DNA of 64,000 nt from Pogostemon cablin. Taxonomy: Eukaryota; Streptophyta; Magnoliopsida; Lamiales; Lamiaceae. Both the position numbers and the translations under genes were made by a program. Location of the stretch: contig CM043001.1 in the NCBI GenBank assembly GCA_023678885.1, forward strand, positions 1,188,001 to 1,252,000. Direction: 5' to 3'. Within the stretch, counting starts at the first letter, position 1. Each line of letters opens with the position of its first letter. The notes under the pieces were generated by a model. The model was not told where the DNA came from and ran no database searches. It worked only from the letters and a program-made list of their open reading frames with translations. Of the stretch, positions 54,021 through 64,000 are shown one piece after another.

Positions 54021-54558
54021 GACGTTTGAATCAATTCTCATTTCTTTCTCATCACTTCATTTTATCAAGCAGTTGGTGGATGAACAATACATTCAGAGAT
54101 TACCATTCGGATTCCAAAATCTGCTTCCCGTCTTCAATTAATTCTCCTGCAATCGTTTATTGGAATTAATTCACCCGTTTCTGGTATTTCTTATTACCCA
54201 ATTCTAATTAATTACTCAATCTCCTTTCTTTCTTTTTATTATTTTTTTTCATGATGCAAACATTGACAAACTTGTTGGGTCGGTTGGGGGTGGGGGTGGG
54301 GTGTTGTCATATCTTCTTGAAGCAGTTTCTGTCAATTCTTGAAATTCCCGTGCAAAATATCCACTCCATCCGTTGCAATTTTGTTTTTATTTTTCATATA
54401 TATGAATGAGTTCATGATCCTGCAAGTATATATATATATTCTTTAATGTGTAGTTTATTTTTGAATTTGTATGATGATAGTTTCTGTAAATTAATCTTGC
54501 ATGCAGATAATGCAAATGAACCTGATTTAAAATTTTAGTTCATTCATCACAACTCTTT

Positions 54559-55577
54559 GGGATAAAAACCTTTTTAGTCCCATAACTTTTTTCATGGTCC
54601 TTTTTAGTCCCAAGAAAGATAATTTTGTCAAATTAGTCCCACCGGCGAAGAAATAGGGCAAAATATGTTCTATTTTCGCCGGAAAAAGCCACGTCACAAT
54701 CGAAATTGTCGATTTCCGACCAGTATGATGATGTGGCGCCCTGATGGTAGGTGAGTCAGCGGGATAAAAACTTATTTAGTCTCATAACTTTCCTCATGTT
54801 TTATTTTAGTCTCAATAAAGATAAGTTTATCAATTTAGTCCCACCCGTGTAGGAATAGGGCCAAACACGTCCTATTTTCGCCGAAAAATATTGACATCAT
54901 CGGAATCGCCGATTTCCAACCAGGACGATGACGTGGCGCCCTAATGGCAGGCAAGTCAACAATTAAATGTTATTTTAATATCAATAAGGCATTTTTTATT
55001 TAAACAATTCCGATCGTTGTCATGGCCGGTGGCGAAGTTCCGGTGTTTGTGATGTGGGCCTTGGTGGCGGGATTCCGTGCCAAAAGAGAAATGGGTTGAT
55101 GACCTAATTAATTTTTATTTTCTAATTATTTAAAATTTTAAAAAATAAAATGCCTTGTTGGTATTAAAATAATATTAATTCCGATTGGAAATTGGCGATT
55201 TCGATTGTCACTCGACAATCACGCGCCATTTATCAGTGATGTTAGCATTTTCTGGAGAAAATACGACGTGTTTGGCCCTATTTCTACACGGGTGGGACTA
55301 AATTGACAAACTTATCTTTATTGAGACTAAAATAGAACATGAGAAAAGTTATAGGACTGAATTGGTTTTTATGCCGCTGACTCACTTGCCATCAGGGCGC
55401 CACATCATCATACTGACCGGAAATCGATAATTTCGGTCATGACGTGGCTTTTTCTGACGAAAATAGGACGTATTTGGCCGTATTTCTTCGCCAGTGGGAC
55501 TAATTTGACAAACTTATCTTTCTTGGGAGTAAAAAAGGCCATAGAAAAAGTGATGGGACTAAAAAAGTTTTTATCCC
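54559..55577. mobile_element. MF2: Mutator-type fold-back element
   Basis: 1,019 bp, ends GGGATAAAAACC and, reversed, GGGATAAAAACTTTTTTAG, with a perfect 9-bp target duplication CAACTCTTT (54550-54558 and 55578-55586). Arms consist of two tandem units as in MF1, and the centre (about 55010-55105) shares the GGCGAAGTTCCGGTG text with MF1. No transposase; the arm ORFs are artefacts. Confidence 0.92.
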
Positions 55578-55803
55578 CAACTCTTTTGTTAATACATGAA
55601 AATGGAAAATATATTTTAATTAGATTTATTTGTAGAGAAATGAAATGGCATCGAAACCGGATATAAATGTAGAAGCAATAGAGAATTTGGAAAAAGATAA
55701 AGTAGAAATGGATGCGGCCAGACAATGTTTGCAGACTTACATCGATTGTAGATACAAAAAAGACCAAATTATCAACATATTCAACATTGTCTATGGCATT
55801 AAT

Positions 55804-57013
55804 TGGTGTGCTGTCGCCGGCACCCAAAAATAATACTTATAAAATTTTTGAACAAATCCACTAAAATATAGTAGGATGAGTACGGGTCGAACCCAAAGGG
55901 AGTAATTGAATTTTAATTGAATTTAAAGTGTTTTCAAAAGTAACCGGAGGGGGGTTTGAATTAAATTCTAACAACTATTAAACATGAAAATAAATAATTA
56001 AAATTGCAGTAAATATAAAATAAGATAAACAAATAAAATAACAACCTAGTCCAAGGATTTGATCCTCTCCCGTATCTTAATTCACATGTATCAAATTCCT
56101 AAAATACCAACAAGTTCATAAACTCAAGCCCCTAAGCTAACTTTACGACCAATTAACTCAAAATATCCTTAAGATTAATAACCTAGGGTACGACCTCTAG
56201 ATTATACTATTCCCGAGTGACCCTATGGATTCGAACTCGACAATGCATTAAGATTTGAATATTAGGACTACTAAGCTATGAAAACGGATTAGCGAATCAT
56301 ACAACCTAGATTTCGTGATTTCAAGAGGTACTCCCTCATTTTGCTACTCGGTTCACAATATTATAACAATTATGAATTACAATATGTAAAATAGCTATTG
56401 AATAATCAATCACATATGAGAAGGGTAGTCTACACAAGCAATTAAAATGTCATAATTCACATCAAAGCCAATCACAAAATAAATTTATTAAACATGCTAG
56501 TATATTTATTCCTAATCAAACATATAAATTATTTTACGGAGGTTCATAATCTTTGGACTAGAAGCGAAATTACATAATTAAACTAAATTAAAAATAAAGA
56601 ACAAAAGAACCGATGTTCTTCATGGTGGATGCTTCCTCGCGTCCCCCCAATCTGCTCTATCGTCCAACGTCATCTCTGGATGTGTGTGATGTCCAACAAT
56701 ATTATAAGGATCCTGGATTAATTTATCATTGACCTTCCTTCTTGAAGAGTGTCCAGATTCATTGGATCTTTTCTCCTTTTGTAAGTTTCCTTAGGCTCTT
56801 CAAATCAAATCTCTCCTTAATTAATTTGGTCAAATCTTTTAATATCCAGCAATTAAAATTATTATATTATTGGCCTGTTTCAATAAGAAATAAAATAATT
56901 AAAATATAATGTGTGAAATAGAAATAAGTCGTAATTAATATAAAATAATCACAACTCACATAAAAATATATATGAATTCATCTAAAATAATAAGGTAAAA
57001 TTATGACTCATCA
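55804..57013. repeat. Solo LTR inside P4 exon
   Basis: 1,210 bp, starts TGGTGTGCTGTCGCC and ends ATGACTCATCA, TG..CA type, with a 5-bp duplication TTAAT (55799-55803 and 57014-57018). No internal retroelement genes, so the rest was lost by LTR recombination. Orientation uncertain; text such as ATGACTCATCA recalls the E2 LTR end. Confidence 0.85.
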
Positions 57014-57255
57014 TTAATCCACGAAACACTCTAACATGTATTCATTAATTCATACATGCATTTAGTAGTTGCATTTTTGTTTATAATATATATGCAATTG
57101 ATTCATACATGTGGTTAAATTCCTGAATGACTTTATCCAAACAACTTCAGGCAATAAAACTTAGATTTGCAGCAGCAGGATGCACTCAACATTAATGCTA
57201 ACTCATCAACTGACAATAATATTTCAACCATTCTACACCATTATACATTAAATAC

Positions 57256-57556
57256 GAGTTTAAAACATAATTCATCCTGTATTTTTTTACTTTATTCGAA
57301 AATGTCCCAAGTAGTTAGTACATTCATTTTTGTCTCAAACCTTTCAGTTTTACTCTGATTTCATCCCAAAACTATTTTTTAATACTTTCATCCCATAACT
57401 TTGCAAAAACATTGATTTTTAATATTTTGTCCCATAACTTTGTTAGGTCCATTTTTGTGAGAATTTAAAAGTTATGGGACTATTTTGGAGAAATTAAGTC
57501 TTTGGAACTATTTTGAATGAAGTAAATTTGTAAGAGACTATTTTAATTTTAAACTC
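57256..57556. mobile_element. Mutator-type MITE in P4 intron
   Basis: 301 bp with inverted ends GAGTTTAAAA at both sides and a perfect 10-bp duplication CATTAAATAC (57246-57255 and 57557-57566). The interior is a fold-back with TCCCATAACTTTG and its inverse. Confidence 0.82.
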
Positions 57557-57992
57557 CATTAAATACTAGTAGCAGACTGCATGTATTAGTTGGCAGCAAT
57601 TCTGTGGACAATTATGCAGACACTCCATTGATATTATGAAACTATAGCAGCTTAGATGGCTACCAAGATCTTGCTTTAAATTCAAAATTACTGTGTGTGC
57701 ATTGAAAATCGAGTTATTCCTATAACTTATACACGCTAGCTAATTCATATGGATCATCTAGCTGATTTGATTTGAATTTACAGGACCAACAACTCACTCA
57801 CTTTTTCCGTTGGCTCCTGATGTGTTTCGAGGTGGATGTTCGAACCCCATCATTTTTGATGAAGATGTGTTTCGCGGTGGACGTTCGGACCCCATCATTG
57901 TTGAAGATGATCCAAAGATGAAGAGAAAGACTAAAGCTTCATTGGCTTCCGAACGTCCTCCAAAAGAATTGAATAATGAATTACCCAACTGA

Positions 57993-59369
57993 TGGTTTTC
58001 TTTTGGGTCATGCAAAGTTGCAAACTATCTTTTTTCTTTTGATTGATTAAATAATGTCAGATACTTGTGTACAGTACACGTATGTACGGAGTGATCCTAT
58101 AACTTCTGTTGAATGATATATACCACTATTTCTAGACTTTAATTAGTTCTTCATTCACCACAAGTTTTTTTACATTCTATTATTGACTGAAAATGGATTA
58201 GCTAACGCATGGTAGACTTTATTTCGCATTCTTGAAAAACGTCGTCTCTCTCTCCCACACATGCACACAAAATTGAACCAGAAATATTGGGATCAAATCT
58301 CATTGTTTACTCATGCATTTGTGGTGTTGTGTAATCCTCATATATACTAGGCTGCTTAAGCATTATTAAAGGATGGTTAAGGGTCTAAACTAGAATTTGA
58401 TAGTGCTGCATGAGGTGAATCATCAATACACGAGTTGGTTAAGACAATAAAACAACATAAGATCATAGCCTTAAACTTATAGTGAGTAGGGGATAGTGCA
58501 GCGGTTGTTTGGGCAGTTATTTGGATGAGTTCGGGGTATTTATTGATATATTTTTATTAGCCTGATGCATGAGATTTAAAATGGGATCATTTGCAGCCGT
58601 TTTCATAACCGTTTGATACTCCAACCAAAAGCCTAAAGTTGCACCAGTGAGTTAGTCCCATAACTTTCAGTTATATATTGATTGTGTATATAAGCTGTAT
58701 TCACAGCTTATTCTCATTGGAATCAATCCAAACTCTCATAATCAATATAAGATCTCTCTCATGGTGGATGTAGGCTCTTTCGAGAGTCGAACGACTCTAA
58801 AAAACCACCGTGCAATGCTTTCTTCTTCATACATTAGGTTAGTCTTGTTTTCTTGTTTTTCTTCAAATTGCTATCCGAGATCAATCCACGATATATGGAA
58901 CCTGTAAGTTTGGAAATTAATATTGCAAAAGGACTAAAATTGAAATTTTGGAAAGTTACGGAGTTAAAATTGATATAAAGATTAAAATTAAAAAACAAAA
59001 AGTGGTAGGACCAAAAGTGGATTTATCCTCAAAAACTTTGCAAGTGTAATAATTTTTCAAGTTCTATAAGTTTAATTTTTTATTTTTTTTCATAAGTAAT
59101 AAAAAAAAGTTAAAATTTACCAATACTAAAATTGACACAGAATGACCAAAATTTTAAAGTAAAAAACATATAGGACTAAAATTGGATTCATTAAAGTTAC
59201 AGGACCAAATTTGGTAGTATTTTCTTTACTTTGGTGCATTATTTTTCATATTTTAACTATCTAACAAAATACTTTACGTAATCGTACTTTTATAATAGAG
59301 CAACTCGTTTTCCGTATTTCAAGTGCAATGCCTTTGTCTTGTTTGTCTTCGACACCTTTGCTTTTATAT
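57993..59369. repeat. P4 downstream region with an LTR-like fragment and fold-back remnants
   Basis: No gene. 58616-58890 looks like the R/U5 part of a copia or TRIM LTR: TTGTGTATATAAGCTG (TATA), CTCTCTCATGGTGGATGTAGG, then ACCACCGTGCAATGC; its ends are not defined. 58900-59225 holds remnants of AAAATTGGTCC-type fold-back elements. Confidence 0.5.
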
Positions 59370-60207
59370 AAATATATTGGGATAAAAATTAATTTAATCC
59401 CATAACTTTTCTCATGGCCTATTTTAGTCTCAATAAAGATAAGTTTGTCAATTTAATTTCATCGGTAAAGAAATAGGGCCAAACAAGTCCTATTTTCACC
59501 AGAAAATGCTGATAACACTGGAAAAACGGCCACGTCATAACCGGAATCGTCGTTTTCTGGCCGGGACAATGACGTGGCGCCCTGATGGCAGGTGAGTTAG
59601 CGGGATAAAAACCTATTTTATCTCATAACTTTCTTCATGGTCTATTTAAGTTCCAATAAAGATAACTTTATCAATTTAGTCCCACCGGTGAAGAAATAGG
59701 GCCAAATACGTTCTATTTTCGTCATAAAACGCTGATATCACTGGAAAATGGCATGTGATTGTCATGTGACAACTGGAATTGCTGATTTTTGAATGGGACA
59801 ATGACATGGCGCCATGATGGCAGGTGAGTCAACAAATTAAATGTTATTTTAATGCCAACAAGGCATTTTTATTTTCTAAAATTTTAAATAATTAGAAAAC
59901 AAAAATTAAACAAAAAAATGTATTAATAATCTGTCACATAGTTAAGCTGGCTTGCCTTAGCATTACTAATTCTCCATTCTTGAATTCCAAATCGTTTTTC
60001 TGCGTGATTTATTTTCTTTCGTATTAGTTTAATTATTAATTTCAGTTTCTAATTAAATTATTTTCAAAAACCCCCCAAATTTGTCTTACACTAAAATTGT
60101 CATACATAGAATTAATTGGTAGATCTAGAACAATCACATGGATTCGACATTTGACTTGATCACACGCGTTACAATTGATCCCTTACACTTGAGGGTGAAA
60201 TAATATA

Positions 60208-60935
60208 CTCCCTCCGTCCTGGGCAAAGAGGTGCATTTTCTTTTTGCACATAGATTAAGGAGTATTATTATTTTATGTAACTGGGTATGTGTATTAGAAA
60301 GATGTGATGGGTAATGGTGGGCCATTGTTGGACCCTTCTTATTAAAAGAGGAAAATTGCGTAATTTGGATGGGACGCCTAGGGTGGCATATCATACCGTA
60401 CCGAAAATACCGACTCATACTGTATATCATACCGAAATTATCGGTATTAAAAAATCATACAGATACCGTACCAAAAATTTCGGTATACCAAAATTTTGGT
60501 ATACTATAGATCAAATACCGTTTATACCGAAATACCGAAGCATCCTATTTTATTGAAAATTACAGATTCATACCATTAAAATATCGATTCATACCGAAAT
60601 TATTATATAATATTTGAAAATAATTTAATCAAATAATTTATATTAAATATAAAAATAATTATTATTTTGATATTTGAGTATGGTATATACCGAAATACCG
60701 AAAAAATACCGAAATACCGATATATTTTCGGTATTCTGGTATATACCAAAATACCAATTTTTAAAAATTTATATACCGATGCCGTACCTAAAATTTTGTT
60801 ATGGTACCATACTGTACCGATATTTTCGGTATTTTTCGATACGATAACTACGGTATACCGAAATTTTGGTAATTTTATCCACCCCAGGGACGCCGAATAT
60901 AGTAAAATGGTGCTATTTGGGCGGGATAGAGGGAG
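60208..60935. mobile_element. Stowaway MITE nested in MF3
   Basis: Ends CTCCCTCCGTCC and, reversed, CTCCCTCTATCC, with TA duplications (60206-60207 and 60936-60937). About 210 bp without the hAT insertion. Same family as the remnant at 16680 (GGTGCATTTTCTTTTTGCAC). Confidence 0.88.
60379..60886. mobile_element. hAT-type MITE nested in the Stowaway MITE, ACCGAAAT-rich
   Basis: 508 bp, ends TAGGGTGGCATA and, reversed, TGGGGTGGATAA, with a perfect 8-bp duplication GGGACGCC (60371-60378 and 60887-60894). The interior is filled with CGGTATACCG, ATACCGAAAT and inverse motifs, which are likely transposase-binding subterminal repeats. No transposase. Confidence 0.92.
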
Positions 60936-61514
60936 TAGTAAATAGTCGACACATTAAGGTTGAATTAATCTCCTGGTTTATTAATTAGGTTTTTTAGCAC
61001 TTTTTTGTTTTAGTTTTGTTTTCTAATTATTTAAAATTTTAGAAAATAAAAATAACTTGTTGGCATTAAAATAACATTTAATTTGTTGACTCACCAGCCA
61101 TCAGGGCGTCACGTCATCGTCCTGCCCGAAAATCGGCAATTCCGGTGATGTTACCTTTTTTCGGCGAAAATAAGACGTGTTTGGCCCTATTTCTTCACCG
61201 GTGGGACTAAATTGACAAACTTATCTTTATTGGGACTAAAATAGACCATGAGAAAAGTTATGGGACTGAAAAAGTTTTTGTCCCGCTGACTCACCGGCCA
61301 TCAATGCGCCACATCATCGTCTCGGCCGGAAATCGACGATTCCTGTTGTGATGTGGCCATTTTTCGGTGATGTCAGCGTTTTTTGACGAAAATAGGACGT
61401 GTTTGGTCCTATTTCTTAACCGGTGGGACTAAATTGATAAACTTATTTTTATTGAGGCTAAAATAGACCATAAGAAAAGTTATGGGACTAAAATAGTTTT
61501 ATCCCAAATAAATT

Positions 61515-62380
61515 GAACCGATCTTTCCTGATTGCCAAAAATAATGGTAGAATTGGACATTAACGGAATTTCAATTTATACATGCACCATAATAGTCACA
61601 ACCTGTTTAACACACACATCATTTTATCTAGAATTATCAATGCCATTCAAATTAAGGAGATGACCAAAATAGCCAAAATTTAAAATTATTGTCATCAAAT
61701 AACATAATTTTCTATTATTTATACCTAAATAATCATTTTTGCACCAAAATGGCTCCACTCATTTTTTAAAATTATTTAGTGTTGATAAAAGTGTAAGATA
61801 CTTTGACATCATGTCTGGTAATATCATCGTAGCATCGGATGTTGGATTTGGTATCGGATAGTGTCGAAGCCCCGACATAACATATCGACATAGGATCGAT
61901 ACTGAATCCAATATCTGATGTTACGACGATGATGTCGAACATGATGTTGAGATCCTGTGTTGGGGCTTCAACATCATACCGACACCTAATAATTAAATTA
62001 TTAAAGAAAAGTGATGTGGGAGCATTCTAATATGGTCATTTTGGTATAATTGATATAAAGTTAAGTGGTTAAACAATAATAATTTTTAGCAATTCAAATT
62101 AGTTATTTTTTTATTATTGGCACTTCATATTATGTCATGTATAAAACAAAAAAAAAAATAATAATAATAATTAAATGGGCTCATATTCGAATTCTAAGAG
62201 ACCCGGCCCAGTCATATTATCTCTGCTCAGGCCCACTTTCTTTCGAACAGTTTCCCGATTTACATTTATATCTTACAAAATGGATTAGTATTTTTTTATT
62301 ATTAATTTTTATTTTTTTATATTTATATTTACAGAGAAATAATATATAATAAACAAATTGCAAATCTCTTTGAGTTAACG
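61515..62380. other. Intergenic stretch with a long imperfect palindrome
   Basis: No gene. 61823-61860 and 61895-61933 form an imperfect inverted repeat (GTAGCATCGGATGTTGGATT against AATCCAATATCTGATGTTAC) with a loop of about 35 nt. A second pair GTCGAAGCCCCGACA / TGTTGGGGCTTCAAC surrounds part of it. Confidence 0.6.
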
Positions 62381-62579
62381 AGCACGAAGACGAACGGGAA
62401 CATGAAGCACCATTTATTTATAGATTAAAATTTCACGCAGAACACACACTGGCTTATGCATACACCAATTTGTATATCTCCATTTATCTCCATGTTCATA
62501 TTTGAGCGTAATGCTTTCATGATTCTTAAGTAATCTAGGGCAAAACTACTCCCTTTGCTTTGAATTGAGGTACCTTGTG

Positions 62580-64000
62580 CATCAAAGCCAAAACCCTAGA
62601 AGAAGAGCCTAAATTCTGGGTGGTCACACGTTTTCTAAGCCCTAGATTGCAATTCATTCTTGGCTAATCATAATTCAGGTAATATTTTCCGGCTCCCTTC
62701 TCTGGAACCCTAGAATTTTGAGTTCTGTTCAAGTTTGTTCTAACCCTAAATGGTGCCCGCGCTTTTTTTGATTGAATTAGGGTTTTAACTCTGGGGTAAC
62801 AAATGCGTAATTGTTGGTTGCGTGTCTCGCTTCATGCATTTTGGTTAAATTGCAGCGGGTGTTTCTGTGTATAGTTGTAAGATAACATATGGGCTTGTTT
62901 ACAATTGGCATTTCAGTGATTCTTGGATTGGCTTGTGGAATGATGAATGAGATGTCATATTATTGTTTCGGAGCTTTTAATTGTTTGTTGAAGTTTTAAG
63001 TTTTAATATGAGCGTGAGTATGACTTGAAAGGTTCTTGAGGTTACATTTGTTGAACTTTGTCCAGAACTTAACTGTTTTTTCGAGTCAACCAAAAATTGT
63101 GGTAGTTTAGTGTTGTTTCTAAATGAGTAACAATTTGCTCTAGTTGAACTCATTAACTCTGCGACGTGCTAGATGAGATTATTGATACAATGCCATTTTC
63201 TTAGATAAATTACGGGAAGTACACGTGTGTTAGGCACTACGATACTTATCTAATAGTTCTTCCTAGTTATAGAGATGTTCTGGAATTGTATCTTATCTCT
63301 TGTATAATGTAAACTGGAAGATTATCCTTGGCACTCTGTTCTGTGTATCTTCTGAACATGATGAAACACTATACGTACATAAGTATGCTTTTTGTCTCTG
63401 TATTTATTTGTGGCAATGATTGCTTGTATAGATTGTGTACCTGGATATGCATACTGTTTTAGGATATGAATTATGTGATATAATTATGTAAGTCGGTTTA
63501 TTTCAAAATTGTATAGAAATATAAGCATCATATTCGTTGGAAATCAGTGCATGCAATCACAGATGCTGTGAATCATACTAAATTTCGTTCTTCAGTTCTT
63601 GCCCCTGAGATGAATTTCACATGTCTATCTCTTTATCATGTTACTGTAGTGACTGCATAATGTAAATGGCGCTGATCATTCTAAGGTTTTCTATGATTGG
63701 GTTCTCATAAGTCCTTTTTTTTATGTTCTGTTGTGTGTTTGACTGTTAATCTTGAAATTTAACAGCTCGTTAACAACATCTCACTTGGAATGATTCTTTT
63801 GTTCTTTCTTCTAACAGATTAATTTAACAGCTCGTTAACAACATCTCACTTGGAATCATATTTCCAATTTCTCTTTCATTCTGCATCTTTGCTTTCATTG
63901 AGTTACCTCCATATTACAGTGCAGTAATGTGATGTTGGTACTTTTTTACTGGACTAGTAATTGCTTTAATATTCAGGTTATATATATTTTAAGTATTGTC
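62580..64000 (+). promoter_or_regulatory. Probable 5' leader and first intron of a + strand gene (coding part outside)
   Basis: AAACCCTAG (about 62591), GCCCTAGATT (62639) and ATCATAATTCAG followed by GTAATATTTTCC (donor at about 62680) look like a leader exon and leader intron. Telo-box-like AAACCCTA / AACCCTAG elements recur to 62750. AAACCCTA boxes are common in plant promoters of ribosomal and translation genes. No coding exon is visible up to the end; the T-rich character fits a long intron. A 34-bp stretch (TTTAACAGCTCGTTAACAAC...) occurs twice, at 63758 and 63823. Confidence 0.45.
63758..63856. repeat. Direct repeat, 34 bp twice, 65 bp apart
   Basis: TTTAACAGCTCGTTAACAAC and the following ATCTCACTTGGAAT occur at 63758-63791 and 63823-63856. 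The intervening TTCTTTCTTCTAACAG looks like a splice acceptor. Confidence 0.85.

Larger units (their letters stand above)
55645..57992 (+). pseudogene. P4: A_thal_3526-like paralogue interrupted by a solo LTR
   Basis: First coding exon 55645-55803, continued at 57019-57037 after removal of the LTR and one copy of its duplication: MASKPDINVEAIENLEKDK, LQTYIDCRYKKDQIINIF, YGIN then PRNTLT and a GTATTC donor in phase 1, matching the P1 exon (QRYICAC, REIINLL, KIPPEMIER) in length and phase. The leading intron of the other genes is absent here. A middle exon may exist near 57167 but is not certain. The terminal exon 57784-57992 reads THSLFPLAPDVFRGG, then a 15-residue tandem duplication (DVFRGGCSNPIIFDE / DVFRGGRSDPIIVED), a basic stretch KMKRKTK and ELPN-stop. 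Without splicing out the LTR the frame ends at an LTR stop codon (55831), so this copy is probably inactive. Confidence 0.68.
59379..61505. mobile_element. MF3: Mutator-type fold-back element with foreign centre
   Basis: 2,127 bp, ends GGGATAAAAATT and, reversed, GGGATAAAACTATTTTAG, with 9-bp duplications AAATATATT (59370-59378) and AAATAAATT (61506-61514), one mismatch. Arms (59379-59930 and about 61020-61505) have the same tandem-unit design as MF1 and MF2. The centre differs: about 1.1 kb of unrelated sequence including a Stowaway MITE. Confidence 0.85.

Noticed and set aside
55408..55827. 139-residue minus-strand ORF
   Set aside because: It spans MF2 arm and the antisense of the P4 exon; no motif of its own, while the + strand exon is supported by paralogues.
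1..64000. Ribosomal RNA, tRNA genes, bacterial operons or a virus-derived locus
   Set aside because: None seen. All reverse transcriptase-like regions have the domain order and LTR structure of plant Ty1/copia or Ty3/gypsy elements, and no movement or coat protein motif was noticed.

Overview
This window is plant nuclear DNA, most likely from a eudicot. It is gene-poor, AT-rich and dominated by transposable elements: Ty1/copia and Athila-type Ty3/gypsy LTR retrotransposons, Mutator-type fold-back elements and MITEs, Stowaway and hAT MITEs and one Helitron. The only host genes I can support are spliced genes with GT/AG introns. I cannot name the species.

Layout. 1-13.5 kb: a decayed + strand copia element (C1) is split by a young, non-autonomous Athila-type element (E1, 2115-11087). 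E1 has two 1,982-bp LTRs, a 5-bp target duplication GAGCC, and only gag and protease. A minus-strand copia RNase H relic follows. 13.5-18.0 kb: Athila LTR and internal fragments and Stowaway MITEs. 18.05-29.83 kb: E2, a larger Athila-type element on the minus strand with one LTR, an ATHILA-type third ORF, integrase, RNase H, a partly duplicated RT, protease and truncated gag. It is joined by a deletion scar to a short-LTR copia element (29.83-31.33 kb). 32.2-33.1 kb: a Helitron-like element.

33.35-58.0 kb: the most interesting part. Four + strand paralogues (P1 33351-37276, P2 39360-41034, P3 42500-46836, P4 55645-57992) share a TATA box, a tiny first coding exon, a second exon resembling the first half of the plant-specific A_thal_3526 domain (Plant protein 1589, unknown function), and C-terminal exons carrying a repeated [TS]-L-F-P-L-x-P-D motif that resembles the WUS-box class of corepressor-binding motif. 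All later introns are phase 1, so exons can be duplicated or skipped without a frameshift. P2 looks intact (244 residues by my splice model). P1 and P3 are broken by frameshifts, stops and a lost splice donor. P4 has a solo LTR inside an exon. Transposons repeatedly hit this cluster: a Mutator fold-back lies on an exon border of P1, a three-LTR copia composite lies in an intron of P3, and a chimeric copia element with a terminal hairpin lies between P3 and P4.

58-64 kb: an LTR-like fragment, a 2.1-kb Mutator fold-back that contains a Stowaway MITE that itself contains a hAT MITE, a long imperfect palindrome, and at about 62.5 kb what looks like the promoter and 5' leader (AAACCCTA boxes, leader intron) of a + strand gene whose coding part is outside the window.

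All identifications rest on reading motifs, terminal repeats and target duplications by eye. No database search was possible.
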